From assembly GCA_963727245.1 (NCBI GenBank), contig CAVSFO010000001.1, positions 620,001-684,000 on the forward strand: a stretch of 64,000 nucleotides of DNA, read 5' to 3'. The translations under genes were made by a program, and so were the position numbers. Every line of letters starts with the position of its first letter. The stretch's first letter is position 1. The stretch comes from JBKQVT01 sp963727245. GTDB lineage: Bacteria; Planctomycetota; Planctomycetia; Pirellulales; Thermoguttaceae. Positions 9,383-18,717 of the stretch are shown one piece after another. A model generated the notes under the pieces. It did not search any database. It was not told where the DNA came from and saw only the letters and a program-made list of their open reading frames with translations.

Positions 9383-10636
9383 TTACTTCGCCCGCACGTC
9401 GTAGCACAAGAGCACGTCCTGGTCGCGGACGTACATCATGCCGTTGGCGATCACCAGGTGCGGCCAGGCCTCACGGTTGCTGCGGTCGGGTTGCTTGAAC
9501 CGGCCGTGCAGCCGAAAGCCCGCCGGCGTGGCCTCCACGAGGCTGATCGGGCCGCGCTCGTCCCGGCAGTAGAGCCGGCCCTCGGCACAAAGCAGCGAGC
9601 ACTTGCCGCAACTGCGGTCGGTCCATTTCACCTCGCCGGTCTGATAGTCCAGGCAAGTGAGCACGTCGGGATTGCTGCAACCATACAGGGCGCCGTCCAG
9701 GAGGATGAGGCCGCCGTGATGGTTCTGCATTTTCTTGCTGAAATACATCTCCTTGGCGTTGAAGCCGTCGGCGGTCTTTTGTATCCAAGCCAGCCCGCCG
9801 CCGATGCCGTAGTCGCAGGCGCCGAAGACCGTCTGGCGGAAGGTGACGCAGGTGGCGACGTTGGCCACCTGGTTGGACGGGGCGTTGTAGCGCCAGAGAA
9901 ACTTGCCGTCCTTGGCCCGCACGCCCACAATGCCCTTGGCCGTCAGCGTCACGTACTGTTTCACCTTGCCGGCCGTGAAGGGGATGATCGACGAGTAGGC
10001 GGCCGGGTCGCCGATGGGCGACGCCCACACCTGCTTGCCGTCGCTCTTGGACAGGGCCAGGATCGTGGCCTTGGCGCCGCCGGGCGTGCAGAGCAGCCGC
10101 CGGCCGTCGATCAGCACGGACTCGGCATATCCCCAGTTGGGCGTGCCGCCGCCGAAATCGGCCACCAGGTTGCGACGCCAGACGATGTCTCCGTTGTGGA
10201 TGTCCATGCAGACCAGGTCGCCGTTGATGCCCAGCGTGTAGAGGCGATCTCCGTCGATGGTCGGAGTGGAGCGGGGACCGGGGAAGCCGCCGCCCTTGTG
10301 ACGAATCGGACCGATGGGTGATGCCCATAACCGCCGGCCTGCCTTGCTGACATCCAGGGCGAAGACCCATTCCTTGCCCTTCAGGTTGCCCATGGTGTAG
10401 AGGACGTTGCCGACGACGGCCGGCCCGCTAAAGCCCTCGCCGAGCCCCTTGGTCTTCCAGGCCAGCTTGGGCTCTCCGCTGTTCCACTCTTGCAAGAGGC
10501 CGGTCTCGCGGCAGATGCCGTCGCGCTGGGGGCCGCGCCAACTGGGCCAGTCGTCGGCGCCGGCGCGGCCGGCCGGGAGCGCCGAGAGCAAGAGGAGGCA
10601 AGCGAGGGCAGCCGGCGAGCAGGAAACGCATCTCAT
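9383..10636 (-). CDS. exported PQQ-type beta-propeller protein
   Basis: A 417-residue protein starting MRCVSCSPAALACLLLL, a signal peptide cleaved near AGA-DDW. The mature part begins with WPSWRGPQRDGI, the common opening of planctomycete PQQ-like propellers. It then shows repeated W-x-TG/DG blade motifs (LYTLGINGDLVCMDIHNGDI, LTCLDYQTGEVKW). The fold is that of BamB and PQQ dehydrogenases, but no PQQ-ligand set or catalytic residue can be assigned, so scaffolding in the periplasm is as likely as enzyme activity. I chose this start because GGAGA precedes it and the signal peptide begins there; in-frame sequence upstream has no such feature. Divergent from the gene at 10888. Confidence 0.85.
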   Translation of the reverse strand: MRCVSCSPAALACLLLLSALPAGRAGADDWPSWRGPQRDGICRETGLLQEWNSGEPKLAWKTKGLGEGFSGPAVVGNVLYTMGNLKGKEWVFALDVSKAGRRLWASPIGPIRHKGGGFPGPRSTPTIDGDRLYTLGINGDLVCMDIHNGDIVWRRNLVADFGGGTPNWGYAESVLIDGRRLLCTPGGAKATILALSKSDGKQVWASPIGDPAAYSSIIPFTAGKVKQYVTLTAKGIVGVRAKDGKFLWRYNAPSNQVANVATCVTFRQTVFGACDYGIGGGLAWIQKTADGFNAKEMYFSKKMQNHHGGLILLDGALYGCSNPDVLTCLDYQTGEVKWTDRSCGKCSLLCAEGRLYCRDERGPISLVEATPAGFRLHGRFKQPDRSNREAWPHLVIANGMMYVRDQDVLLCYDVRAK

Positions 10637-10715
10637 GGTGATTTCTCCGGGGGCAGCAGACGCGGGGGGCGTCAAGGCTGTTTTGGCGGGGTATGGTGGC
10701 GGAAGCAACCATCCC

Positions 10716-10724
10716 ATTATAACA
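10716..10724 (-). promoter_or_regulatory. extended -10 promoter of the PQQ gene
   Basis: Read on the minus strand: TGTTATAAT, an extended -10 element with perfect TATAAT. No good -35 is seen at 17 bp, as expected for the extended class. It lies about 80 bp before the ATG. Confidence 0.5.
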
Positions 10725-10887
10725 ACCTTCAGGGCAACTGTGCTTCTCCTGCCGGCGGATTTTCTGTTAAGATGTTTCTGTTGTGGAAGGCCGATATTCG
10801 TACACAGGTTCTTCCAGCACAAGGGGACAACACCGTGTGTCCCTTTTCCCCCGGCGAGTTTTCCTTGCATTCTACGAGGTCCGTGCC

Positions 10888-11907
10888 ATGAACATCGTTG
10901 TTTTCCCCCTGCTGCTGCTGGCCGCCGTCAGCGGCGGCACCACCACGGCGGCCGGCGCACCGGCGGTCGACAAGAACCCCGTCCTGACCGAACTGATCCA
11001 GCAGGGGGTCAAGATGCCGGAAGGAACGGTGGTAAAGCTGCCGCCGCCACTGTTGCACCCGGGCATGAGTGCGGCGGCCCAGCAGGCGGCCATCGAGAAG
11101 ATCATGCCGCCGAACTGCACCTTCGAGGACTTCACGGCGAAGAATTGGCGCGCCCCCATCGGTTTTAGGAAACGGATGATCAAGGGCAAGCAGGGATACA
11201 CGCTTCGCGCGATCGATTTATACTTCGTGGCTCGCGGGGACTGGAAGGTCCTCACCTCCAAGGAGTTCGGCGACGCCTATCTCAAGCAGAGGAAGCAACA
11301 GGCGGATAAGCAGGAAGGCGGCGCCATGACGGCCGGCTTTCTCACCGACAAGGAACTGGCCAAACGCGGGCTCAAGACCGTTACGGGGAAGCACTGGGGC
11401 GACCGCTACTTCTACAGCACGATCACGTTGTGCGATATGGTCGAAGTCAGCGCCATGCGCTACGCCGTCCTCAACGAAACCGACGGCGGCGTTGTGGTGG
11501 CCGGCCGCCTCGATCCGCGGTTTGCCAAGGACCCGGATTATCCCAACCAATGGCGGCCCGTAACCAAAGACGCCTTGGGCAACCCGGTGCTGGGAAAGAA
11601 GAATCCCTATTCCGGCACGGGCTTCTATCTGAAGTTGACCCGGCTGAGCTCGCCCCCCGAGACGATCTTCTTCGAGTTCCACGCGGCGTTCAACGAGCCG
11701 CAGGGCTGGTTCGACGGTGAGCCGACGCTGAGCTCGAAATTGGGTAACATGGTCAACTACAAGGTTGTGGACTTTCGCGGCAAGCTGGCCCACGCCAGCC
11801 AGGACGCAAAAACCAAGGCGGAAGGCGGAGGGGGGAAGGCGGAAGGCGGAGGGGGGAAGGCGGAAGGCGGAGGGGGGAAGGCGGAAGGCGGAGGGGCAAA
11901 GAAGTAG
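10888..11907 (+). CDS. exported hypothetical protein with KAEGGGG C-terminal repeats
   Basis: A 339-residue protein starting MNIVVFPLLLLAAVSGG, a signal peptide. The mature region has no domain that I recognise; it has an ordered, mixed charge pattern (PPNCTFEDFTAKNWRAP, ITLCDMVEVSAMRYAVLNET, FYLKLTRLSSPPETIFFEFH). The last 30 residues are KAEGGGG repeats ending GAKK. These are written by a 7-bp array (AAGGCGG, AGGGGGG), the same family as non-coding arrays elsewhere, so the tail looks acquired by repeat growth rather than selected. The ATG is chosen for the signal peptide; upstream in-frame codons do not form one. It is convergent with the methyltransferase gene, and both genes end in repeats. 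Confidence 0.75.
   Translation: MNIVVFPLLLLAAVSGGTTTAAGAPAVDKNPVLTELIQQGVKMPEGTVVKLPPPLLHPGMSAAAQQAAIEKIMPPNCTFEDFTAKNWRAPIGFRKRMIKGKQGYTLRAIDLYFVARGDWKVLTSKEFGDAYLKQRKQQADKQEGGAMTAGFLTDKELAKRGLKTVTGKHWGDRYFYSTITLCDMVEVSAMRYAVLNETDGGVVVAGRLDPRFAKDPDYPNQWRPVTKDALGNPVLGKKNPYSGTGFYLKLTRLSSPPETIFFEFHAAFNEPQGWFDGEPTLSSKLGNMVNYKVVDFRGKLAHASQDAKTKAEGGGGKAEGGGGKAEGGGGKAEGGGAKK
11816..11897. repeat. 7-bp array inside a coding sequence
   Basis: Units AAGGCGG, AAGGCGG, AGGGGGG repeat in that order about four times, making a 21-bp higher-order repeat that keeps the reading frame. Plain AAGGCGG arrays lie at 20159-20175 and 20549-20582. Confidence 0.9.
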
Positions 11908-11985
11908 GGTGGGTCGAGCGCAGCGAGCCCCACCAAAATCCGCGAATTCCCCTCACCCCCAGCCCCTCTCCCGGAGGGAGAGGGG
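11905..11985. repeat. two palindromic repeat units of different families
   Basis: Unit one (11905-11934) is TAGGGTGGGTCGAGCGCAGC followed by GAGCCCCACC. Unit two (11949-11985) is CCCCTCACCC...CCCCTCTCCCGGAGGGAGAG, the same family as the pair at 29277-29394. The stop codon of the exported protein overlaps unit one, and the C-terminus of the methyltransferase (SLRERGWG) is encoded by unit two. Confidence 0.85.
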
Positions 11986-14073
11986 AGCAGTTCGCGTCGC
12001 CGCGATCAGCGGCGCGGTGATCGCTTCGTAGAGCGAGAACAGGAATTCCACCCGCTGACGGTCGGACACGAACGGCTGCCGACGATAGCAGCGGTCCACC
12101 GCGCGGTCCAGCGCGGCATGTGCCTTGCCCAACGGCAGCGGCATGCCCTCCCGATCATAAAGATCGGCCAGGCACGCCGTATTCTGGCCTTTCTTGGCGG
12201 TGGGAAGGAACCCGGCCCGTCCGTCCCCCAGTTCCGTGCGAAGATCGAGATTCCGCTGGGCCGCCTCCTCGACGCGGCCCCGTTGCGCGGCGGTCGGCTC
12301 GGCGGGCCAAGGGTAGTTATTGTAAACGATCCGGTTCGAATAACGGTATCGAGACTCCAGCCGTCCGGCGACCTGCCGCACCCAAGCCACGTGCATGGCG
12401 GAGGACAGGACCCCGAAGTGATACCGATTGGCCCCCGGGACCAGGAGCACGAGGTTGCTGGCAATGACCTCGGGACGCATCAGTCCGATCGGCAGGTAAC
12501 GGCGGCGTTCGCTCGATACCGAGGGAATGAGCAGGTACGCCCGGTCCGGCTGGCGAATTTCGCCGAAGCACTCGGGAACCTCGGCCAGTTGGTTGGTGGT
12601 TTGCCGCCTGCTTTTCTTGCGATGGGCTGCGACCGCGCGGACGCGTTCCATGACGGCGGGCATTCGCCGAAATTCCGCCGGATCCTCGTCGTGCAACCAC
12701 AGGCACCAGCGATCGATCCCGTTGAGGAATTCCTCGGCGCCCACGAAGCGCCGCAGATACTTGGCGGCCTCGGGTTGCTCGCGCAGGAGCGCGTCGCGGC
12801 CCGCGCGGTCCATCAGCAAGTGCCCACCGTCATTGGGCATGCTGCCGAAAACAATCTCCGGCACCGGACAGAGCGGCTTGCCGCGGGCCGTGAGCACCAA
12901 ATCCGAGCCGGCAACAAGATAGGGGCTGATGTTCGCCGCCTCGACGACGGTAACAACCGCCTCGGCCGGCTGCCGGTCATTCGGCCCTCCGGCGGACGCG
13001 GACGAGACCGCCTCGCTTTCATAGATCCGCTTAGGAGCGAAATCGAAGGCGCCGAATCCGACAATCACCACGTGGACGTGGGCCTTGCCCCGGGATTGGC
13101 TCTCCCAGGCAAACGTCCGGTGGGCGAAATGGATCTTGACCGCCTGATCGAACAACGCCCGCCAGAGAATGCCGACTTGCTCCCCCTGGGTGATGCTGTT
13201 GGTGGAGACGAACGCGACGCGGACGGTCGTGCCCTGCACGTAGCGGGCGGCCTTCACATACCAGGCGCTGACGTAGTCCAACAGGCCATGGCCCTTGATG
13301 TGACCGCAGACGATCTGCATGTCCTCGTTCTGGCCCGGGTCTATGAACTGTTTTCCCACGAACGGCGGGTTGCCCAGCACGTAGCTGCAACGCTCCGGCG
13401 GAAGGATTTGCTTCCAATCCAATCGCAGCGCGTTGCCGCAGACAATGGTCGGCGATTTCTTCAACGGCAGACGGACGTAATGCTGACCGAAGGCTTCCGA
13501 AAGCCGAAGGTTCATTTGGTGGTCCATCAGCCACATCGCCACTTCGGCGATGCGGGCGGGCCATTGGCTCATCTCGATCCCATAGAAGGCGTCCACGTCG
13601 ACCCGCGACAGCGTATGGATATCGAGCCGTTGCTGGCTGCGGCCATGCAATGCCTTGAGCACCTCGATCTCCAGCGCGCGAAGCTCGCGGTACGTGACAA
13701 CGAGGAAGTCGCCGCAGCCGCAGGCCGGGTCGAGGAAACGAAGGTCGGCAAGCTTCTGATGGAACCGCCGCAACTGGTTCTTGCCGCCCTTGATCCGCTC
13801 GAATTCCGCGATCAGATCATCGAGGAACAACGCCCGCACCACCTTGAGAATGTCGCGATCGCTGGTGTAGTGGCCGCCGCTCTGCCGGCGCTCGCGCGAT
13901 TCCATGACGCCTTGAAAGAGCGAGCCGAAAATGGCGGGCGAAATCTGCGACCAATCAAAGCCCGTGCAGGCCAGCAGGCTGTTGCGCAAATCGTCCATGA
14001 CGGCGACCGCACGGAGGTTGATCGGCTCGTGGTCCTGGCTTGGCGAAGCGGATGGCGTTTTGGCGGATTTCAT
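11953..14073 (-). CDS. MmeI-like N6-adenine DNA methyltransferase without nuclease domain
   Basis: A 706-residue gamma-class DNA methyltransferase of the MmeI/type IIL family. After about 40 residues it enters the methyltransferase region: GSLFQGVMESRERRQSGGHY with TSDRD (motif X), FLDPACGCGDFLVVTYREL (motif I) and the catalytic motif IV NPPF in VLGNPPFVGKQF. The second half (YLRRFVGAEEF, LLIPSVSSERRRYLP, NNYPWP) matches the target-recognition part. Full-length family members carry an N-terminal nuclease and helical spacer; here about 230 residues are missing and nothing upstream encodes them, so it may be an orphan modifying enzyme or a truncated restriction-modification gene. The start follows the last plausible ATG (MKSAKTPSASPS); open frame upstream looks non-coding. 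The last residues are repeat-encoded. Confidence 0.85.
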   Translation of the reverse strand: MKSAKTPSASPSQDHEPINLRAVAVMDDLRNSLLACTGFDWSQISPAIFGSLFQGVMESRERRQSGGHYTSDRDILKVVRALFLDDLIAEFERIKGGKNQLRRFHQKLADLRFLDPACGCGDFLVVTYRELRALEIEVLKALHGRSQQRLDIHTLSRVDVDAFYGIEMSQWPARIAEVAMWLMDHQMNLRLSEAFGQHYVRLPLKKSPTIVCGNALRLDWKQILPPERCSYVLGNPPFVGKQFIDPGQNEDMQIVCGHIKGHGLLDYVSAWYVKAARYVQGTTVRVAFVSTNSITQGEQVGILWRALFDQAVKIHFAHRTFAWESQSRGKAHVHVVIVGFGAFDFAPKRIYESEAVSSASAGGPNDRQPAEAVVTVVEAANISPYLVAGSDLVLTARGKPLCPVPEIVFGSMPNDGGHLLMDRAGRDALLREQPEAAKYLRRFVGAEEFLNGIDRWCLWLHDEDPAEFRRMPAVMERVRAVAAHRKKSRRQTTNQLAEVPECFGEIRQPDRAYLLIPSVSSERRRYLPIGLMRPEVIASNLVLLVPGANRYHFGVLSSAMHVAWVRQVAGRLESRYRYSNRIVYNNYPWPAEPTAAQRGRVEEAAQRNLDLRTELGDGRAGFLPTAKKGQNTACLADLYDREGMPLPLGKAHAALDRAVDRCYRRQPFVSDRQRVEFLFSLYEAITAPLIAATRTAPLSLRERGWG

Positions 14074-14266
14074 TCCAAGAAAGAGGCATGTGCCGGTCCC
14101 ATCCTGGTGGCGCGTCCGGCCAATCGGCCCCGATGGCTGCCGCCAGCGCAGCACTATACCGCGCACGGGCCGCCGGCCGCCAGTATGGCCGCGGAAGTTG
14201 CCAGAACGGGCGGATTTCCCCTTCCCGGCGTTATTTTGTGCTGCCCCCTGAAGGCAGGGCGGGGAG

Positions 14267-14296
14267 TTGACCGGTCGCGGTCCGGCCTGATACAGT
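14267..14296 (+). promoter_or_regulatory. sigma-70 promoter of hisF
   Basis: TTGACC (14267-14272), an 18-bp spacer, TACAGT (14291-14296), 82 bp before the hisF ATG. The 304-bp gap between the methyltransferase and hisF otherwise shows only a TATAGT box on the minus strand (14158-14153) with a poor -35 and no open frame that I can support. Confidence 0.65.
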
Positions 14297-14377
14297 AAAG
14301 GGTTGGAACCGGTCGAGGCCCGTGTGCCTTGCCTTGTGTGGACTCCCTTGCGTCCTCTGATCCTGTGGCAGGCGGCA

Positions 14378-15145
14378 ATGCTAGCCAAACGGGTTATTCC
14401 CTGCCTCGACGTGAACCGGGGCCGGGTCGTCAAAGGAACGAACTTCCTCAACCTCCGCGACGCCGGCGATCCGGTCGAGGTGGCGGCCCGCTACGAGCAG
14501 GAGGGGGCCGACGAGTTGGTCTTTCTCGACATCACGGCCAGCCACGAGGGGCGCGACATCATCCTCGACGTGGTGCGACGCACCGCCGAGGTGGTGTTTA
14601 TGCCGTTGACGGTCGGCGGCGGCATCCGCACGATCGACGACATCCGCGCCCTGTTGAACGCCGGCAGCGACAAGGTCTCGATCAACTCGGCGGCCTGCCG
14701 CGATCCGGAGTTCGTCCGCCAGGCCGCGCGGCGGTTCGGCAGCCAGTGCATCGTGGTCAACATCGACCCCAAGCGGGTGCCACGGGACGGCCGCGAGTTC
14801 TGGGAAGTCCACATCCACGGCGGCCGCATCGGCACCGGCCTGGAAGCGGTCGCCTGGGCCCGCCAGGTCGAGGAACTGGGGGCGGGCGAAATCGTGCTCA
14901 CCTCCATGGACGCCGACGGCACCAAGAACGGCTACGACCTGGAGATCACCCGCGCCGTCGCCGAGGCCGTTTCCGTCCCGGTGGTCGCCAGCGGCGGGGC
15001 CGGCTGCCCGCAGCACCTGGCCGACGCCATTTTGCTGGGGGGGGCCGAGGCGGCCTTGGCCGCCAGCATCTTCCATTACGGCGAGTATACGATCCGCCAA
15101 ACCAAAGAACTCATGCGCCAGCGCGGCATCCCCGTGCGGCTGTAA
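14378..15145 (+). CDS. hisF: imidazole glycerol phosphate synthase cyclase subunit
   Basis: HisF takes ammonia from HisH and PRFAR to make imidazole-glycerol phosphate and AICAR in histidine synthesis. 255 residues, normal length. It starts MLAKRVIPCLDVNRGRVVKG with the catalytic Asp of CLDVN, and the second catalytic Asp is in LTSMDADGTKNGYD. Phosphate-binding loops are PLTVGGGIRT and VVASGGAG. The ATG is chosen to match the universal MLAKRIIPCLD start; an upstream in-frame ATG at 14303 overlaps the promoter. It is followed after 14 bp by pilT. AICAR made here feeds the purH product line encoded at 31210. Confidence 0.97.
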   Translation: MLAKRVIPCLDVNRGRVVKGTNFLNLRDAGDPVEVAARYEQEGADELVFLDITASHEGRDIILDVVRRTAEVVFMPLTVGGGIRTIDDIRALLNAGSDKVSINSAACRDPEFVRQAARRFGSQCIVVNIDPKRVPRDGREFWEVHIHGGRIGTGLEAVAWARQVEELGAGEIVLTSMDADGTKNGYDLEITRAVAEAVSVPVVASGGAGCPQHLADAILLGGAEAALAASIFHYGEYTIRQTKELMRQRGIPVRL

Positions 15146-15159
15146 CCCTGGTTGGACCG

Positions 15160-16314
15160 ATGGCCACAGCAGAACCGGACAATACGTCGCCACTTCTCCA
15201 GCAAGACGAGGTACTGGCGATCGACAAGCTGTTTCGGGCGTTGGTGAAGCTGGAGGGGAGCGATCTTCACCTCAAGGTCGGCTGCCCGCCCTACGTGCGC
15301 ATCAGCGGCTCCTTGCGGCCGTTGAATCGACATCCGATCGACGCCGATGAAATGGACCGCCTGATCTTGCCGATGGTCAACCGCGACGAGCGGCGGCGGC
15401 GGATTTTTGCCGAGGACGGCGGCGTCGACTTCGCCCACCTGATGCAGATCGACGGCAAGCGCTGGCGGTTCCGCGTCAACGTCCTGCAGCAGATGGGGCA
15501 GACGGGGCTGGTGGCGCGGCGGGTAAACAACTTCATCCCCGATTTCCGCTCCCTGCACCTGCCCCCCTCGTTGGAAGAACTCTGCCGCCACAGCCAAGGC
15601 ATGATCCTGCTGGCCGGCATCACCGGCTCCGGCAAGACCACCACCATCGCCTCGATGCTGGATTGGATCAACCACAATTACCGCAAGCATATCTTGACCC
15701 TGGAAGACCCCATCGAATACACCTTCAGCGACGACAAGTGCCTGATCAATCAGCGCGAGATCGGCATGGATGTCAAGGACTTCAAGGTCGGCATGAAACA
15801 CGCCGTCCGCGAAGACCCCAACGTCATGCTGGTGGGCGAAATGCGCGACCGCGAGACTTTCGAGACGGCCATCCAGGCCGCCGAGACCGGGCACCTGGTG
15901 TTCGGCACCATCCACGCCTCGACGGCCGCCAGCACCGTCAGCCGCATCCTCGACCTCTTCCCGCAATCGATGCACGAAGCCTTGCGCAGCGCCATGGTCT
16001 TCAACATGAAGGCCATCATCGCCCAGAAACTGCTGCCGTCGATCAAGGAGGGAGTGGGGCGAGTCCCCACCTGCGAAATCATGACCTTCAACCCCACCGT
16101 CCGCAAGCTGATCCTCGAAGGCCAGGAGGACAAGCTCGTCGACGCCATTCGCCTCGGCAGGGACGAGGGCATGCTGGATTTCACCACGAGCCTGCAGAAA
16201 CTGGTCGAGACCGACATGGTGGACCGGGCGGCGGCCTTCGAGGTGGCCCCCAACCCCGAAGCCCTCAAGATGGCGCTGAAGGGCATCGAGGTCCGCGCCT
16301 CCGCCATGCTCTAA
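15160..16314 (+). CDS. pilT: type IV pilus retraction ATPase PilT
   Basis: A 384-residue hexameric ATPase that powers pilus retraction at the inner membrane. It has an N-terminal PAS-like domain (SDLHLKVGCPPYVRISG), Walker A GITGSGKTTTIASM, the Asp box LTLEDPIEY, Walker B NVMLVGEMRDRETF and the His box GHLVFGTIHASTAASTVSRI. The AIRAG-like C-terminal motif is not obvious; the C-terminus is longer than in proteobacterial PilT. It sits 14 bp after hisF and 79 bp before the GspE-like gene, so both motor ATPases probably share a transcript. With the prepilin-like protein at 5.9 kb this points to a working type IV pilus or type II secretion system. Confidence 0.93.
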   Translation: MATAEPDNTSPLLQQDEVLAIDKLFRALVKLEGSDLHLKVGCPPYVRISGSLRPLNRHPIDADEMDRLILPMVNRDERRRRIFAEDGGVDFAHLMQIDGKRWRFRVNVLQQMGQTGLVARRVNNFIPDFRSLHLPPSLEELCRHSQGMILLAGITGSGKTTTIASMLDWINHNYRKHILTLEDPIEYTFSDDKCLINQREIGMDVKDFKVGMKHAVREDPNVMLVGEMRDRETFETAIQAAETGHLVFGTIHASTAASTVSRILDLFPQSMHEALRSAMVFNMKAIIAQKLLPSIKEGVGRVPTCEIMTFNPTVRKLILEGQEDKLVDAIRLGRDEGMLDFTTSLQKLVETDMVDRAAAFEVAPNPEALKMALKGIEVRASAML

Positions 16315-16393
16315 CGGAAGGTTTGGCATTTTGCGGAACTTCGCTTCAGAATTGGGAGTCGTGTAGATTGAATCCTTTGAGTCCTCAACGCCC

Positions 16394-18598
16394 ATGACCT
16401 CCTGTCGCCCCCTGCGCTTGCTGCTGCTTGCCATCGCCCTGCTGCTCCTCGGCGGCGCGCCGCTTTGGGCTGCCGACGCCGCGACTGCCCACGGCGGCGG
16501 CGCCGCCGGTTGGCGCGGGCCGGGCTTCTACCTCAGCGGCCCCAAGGTGCTGACCTGCCTGCTGCTGTTTGCGCTCTGGGCCCGCATCGTCGATTGGATC
16601 AACCGGGACAACCAGAAGCTGCACCTGAGGCAGGTGAGGTGGACTCCGATCGCCTTCGGCGCCTTCCTGGCCAGTGCGCTGGTGTGCTGGCTGCTGCCCT
16701 GGTTTTGGCTGGGGGTGATGCTGCTGCTGGCGGCCGACGCCGCGCCCCTGGCCGGCTATCTGCTCTACCGCAAGTCTCAATTGGCGGACGGCAACGTGGA
16801 GGCCCTGGAAAGTCTGCTGGACTTGTGCGGCCGCATCGCGGCGGACGTGGTTTGCATCGCCGGCGTTATCGCCCTGAGGATCGTCGCCTACCCGGTGGCG
16901 GTGGCGGTCACCGGCGGAGCGGGCAGCGGCCCGGCAACCTTCCTGATCGCGCTGTTGCTCGCGACCCTGTTCCTCACGCTGGCCGTCTCCTTGTTTCACG
17001 ATAGCTTGAGCGGCCTCGTGGCCGACTTCATCGGCCGCCTGCTAAGCCGGGACAGCCCGGACCCCAACGTCGCCGCGCACCGGTGAGCGTCTTCGCCCGC
17101 GGCGGCAAGGACCTCAACGTCAACGGCGCCCGCCTGGTGGCCGCCCGGCAATCGCCGGGGCTGCCGGCGGCGCGGGAAATCCTCGCCGACGGACTGACCC
17201 GGCGGGCGGCGGCCATCATGCTCGACTTCGCCCAGACCACCGTGAGCGTCCGCTACCTGATCAACGGCGTCTGGCTGCCGCAGGAGGGCCGCGACCGGGA
17301 AGGCGCCGACAGCGCACTGCATACGCTGAAGCTGCTCTGCGGCCTGAATCCGCAAGACCGCCAGAGTCGCCAGGAAGGCCAGTTCGGCGTCGAATTCGCC
17401 ATCCTCCGCCAGGAGGTCTTCGCCAAGGTCGATCGCGCCCGGGCGGACTTCAAGGAAAAAGTCACCGTGGAGTTGCTCCGGAGGCGGGCCGCCGACAAGG
17501 CGGCCAAACCGGCCGACTGGGAGCAGCGCCTGAAGACGGAGGTCGAGCAGCGCACCCGCGACAAGTTCGCCTCCCTGGTCGGCCCCTGGACGCCGGTCGA
17601 TCGCTCGCGGCTGCCGAAGCTGCCGGGCATCGACCAGCTCAATCCGGCGGTTTCGCTGGACAAGTTGAAGTATCCGGCCACGATGGCCGCCCAGGGAACC
17701 AAGACCGGCGAGCGCATCCTCATCCAGTTCGAGATGCAGGCCGTGCATCTGAAGACGCTTTCCGACCTGGGCATGCGCGAGAAAATGCAAGAGCAGTTCA
17801 CGGAGTTGCTGCGGCGGCCCAAGGGCTTCCTGCTCTTCGCCGCCCCGCCCGCCGGCGGACTCCGCACCACCGTCAACGTCGTGCTGCGCGGCCTGGACCG
17901 GTTCCTGCGCGAATGCGTCGCCGTCGAGGAGGAGAGCAGCCGAGGGCGGGAAGTGGAGAACGTCGCGGTCACGACCTACAAGGCGGCCGACGGCGAAAGC
18001 CCGGCCAGCGTGCTGACGAAGCTCTTCCGCACCGAGCCCAACGTGGTCCTGGTGCGCAGACCTGCCCGATGCCGGCACCGTCGCCCTGATCTGCAGCGAG
18101 GTAGCGCAGCAAGAGCGGTTGGTGATGGCAAGCATCCGGGCCAACGACTGCGCCGAGGCGTTGCTGCGGGTGCTGATGCTGAAGGCCCCGCCCGCTGAAG
18201 TGGCCGGCGGCGTCACCGCCGTGCTCTGCCAGCGGCTGGTGCGGAAGTTGTGCGACCGCTGCAAGGAGGCCTATGCCCCTCCCTCGCAGGTCTTGCGGCA
18301 ACTGGGCATTCCCGAGGGGCGCGTGCGGGCATTTTATCGCCCTTACCAGCCCAAACCCGAGGACAAAACGGAAGTGTGTCGAGAGTGTGGCGGCCTCGGT
18401 TACAAGGGCCAAACGGCGATCTTCGAGCTTCTGGTGCTCGATCCGGACGTCGGCCGGGTGCTGGCAACCACGCCGAAGCTGGATTTGCTTCGCCAGGCCG
18501 CCCGCCAGGCCGGCATGAAAAGCCTTCAGGAAGAGGGCGTCCTGCTGGTCGCCCGCGGCGTGACGTCGCTGCCGGAGTTGATGCGAGTGATGAAATAA
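16394..18598 (+). CDS. membrane-anchored GspE/PilB-like ATPase, planctomycete type (two frame breaks)
   Basis: It starts with a signal-like segment and has several membrane helices in the first 220 residues (TCLLLFALWARIVDWINRDN, ALVCWLLPWFWLGVMLLLAA, and three later ones). The cytoplasmic part is a GspE fold: ARLVAARQSPG, FLLFAAPPAGGLRTTVN at the Walker A position without GK[ST], AVEEESSR, then CDRCKEAY and CRECGGLGYKGQTAIFELL, the GspE zinc motif and end block. The degenerate Walker A is what I recall from planctomycete members. Breaks at 17073-17079 (4 bases) and 18053-18058 (2 bases) are at GC tracts; repaired, one 736-residue protein runs through ARAPVSVFARGG and LVRADLPDAGTVAL. Without repair the first part ends at 17086 and would look like a separate membrane protein. 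Confidence 0.8.
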
Positions 18599-18717
18599 GG
18601 GGCCAGGGACAGGATAAAGGATGAAGGATAAAGGATAAAACCATGACTGCTTTCCCCCGGTCCCTGGCCCCCGGCCCCTGGCCCCTACCTAAATCCCTAA
18701 ATCCCTAAATCCCTCTC
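18599..18717. repeat. mixed tandem arrays: GGATAAA/GGATGAA, CCCTGGC, CCCTAAAT
   Basis: The gap between the GspE-like gene and the CvpA-like gene is wholly repeat: GGCCAGGGACA, then GGATAAA/GGATGAA heptamers (18612-18641), CATGACTGCTTTC, CCCTGGC heptamers (18656-18690) and the CCTAAATC octamer (18689-18716). The next gene starts directly after it with no recognisable Shine-Dalgarno site. The block resembles the complement of 37141-37255, down to the shared AGTCATGGTTT. Confidence 0.9.

Noticed and set aside
11953..14073. The MmeI-like methyltransferase as cause of miscalled GC tracts
   Set aside because: This family modifies adenine in asymmetric sites; GC tracts contain no adenine.
16394..17086. 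Separate membrane protein gene before the GspE-like gene
   Set aside because: Its frame ends at a GC tract, and adding four bases joins it to the ATPase in the way seen in planctomycete relatives.
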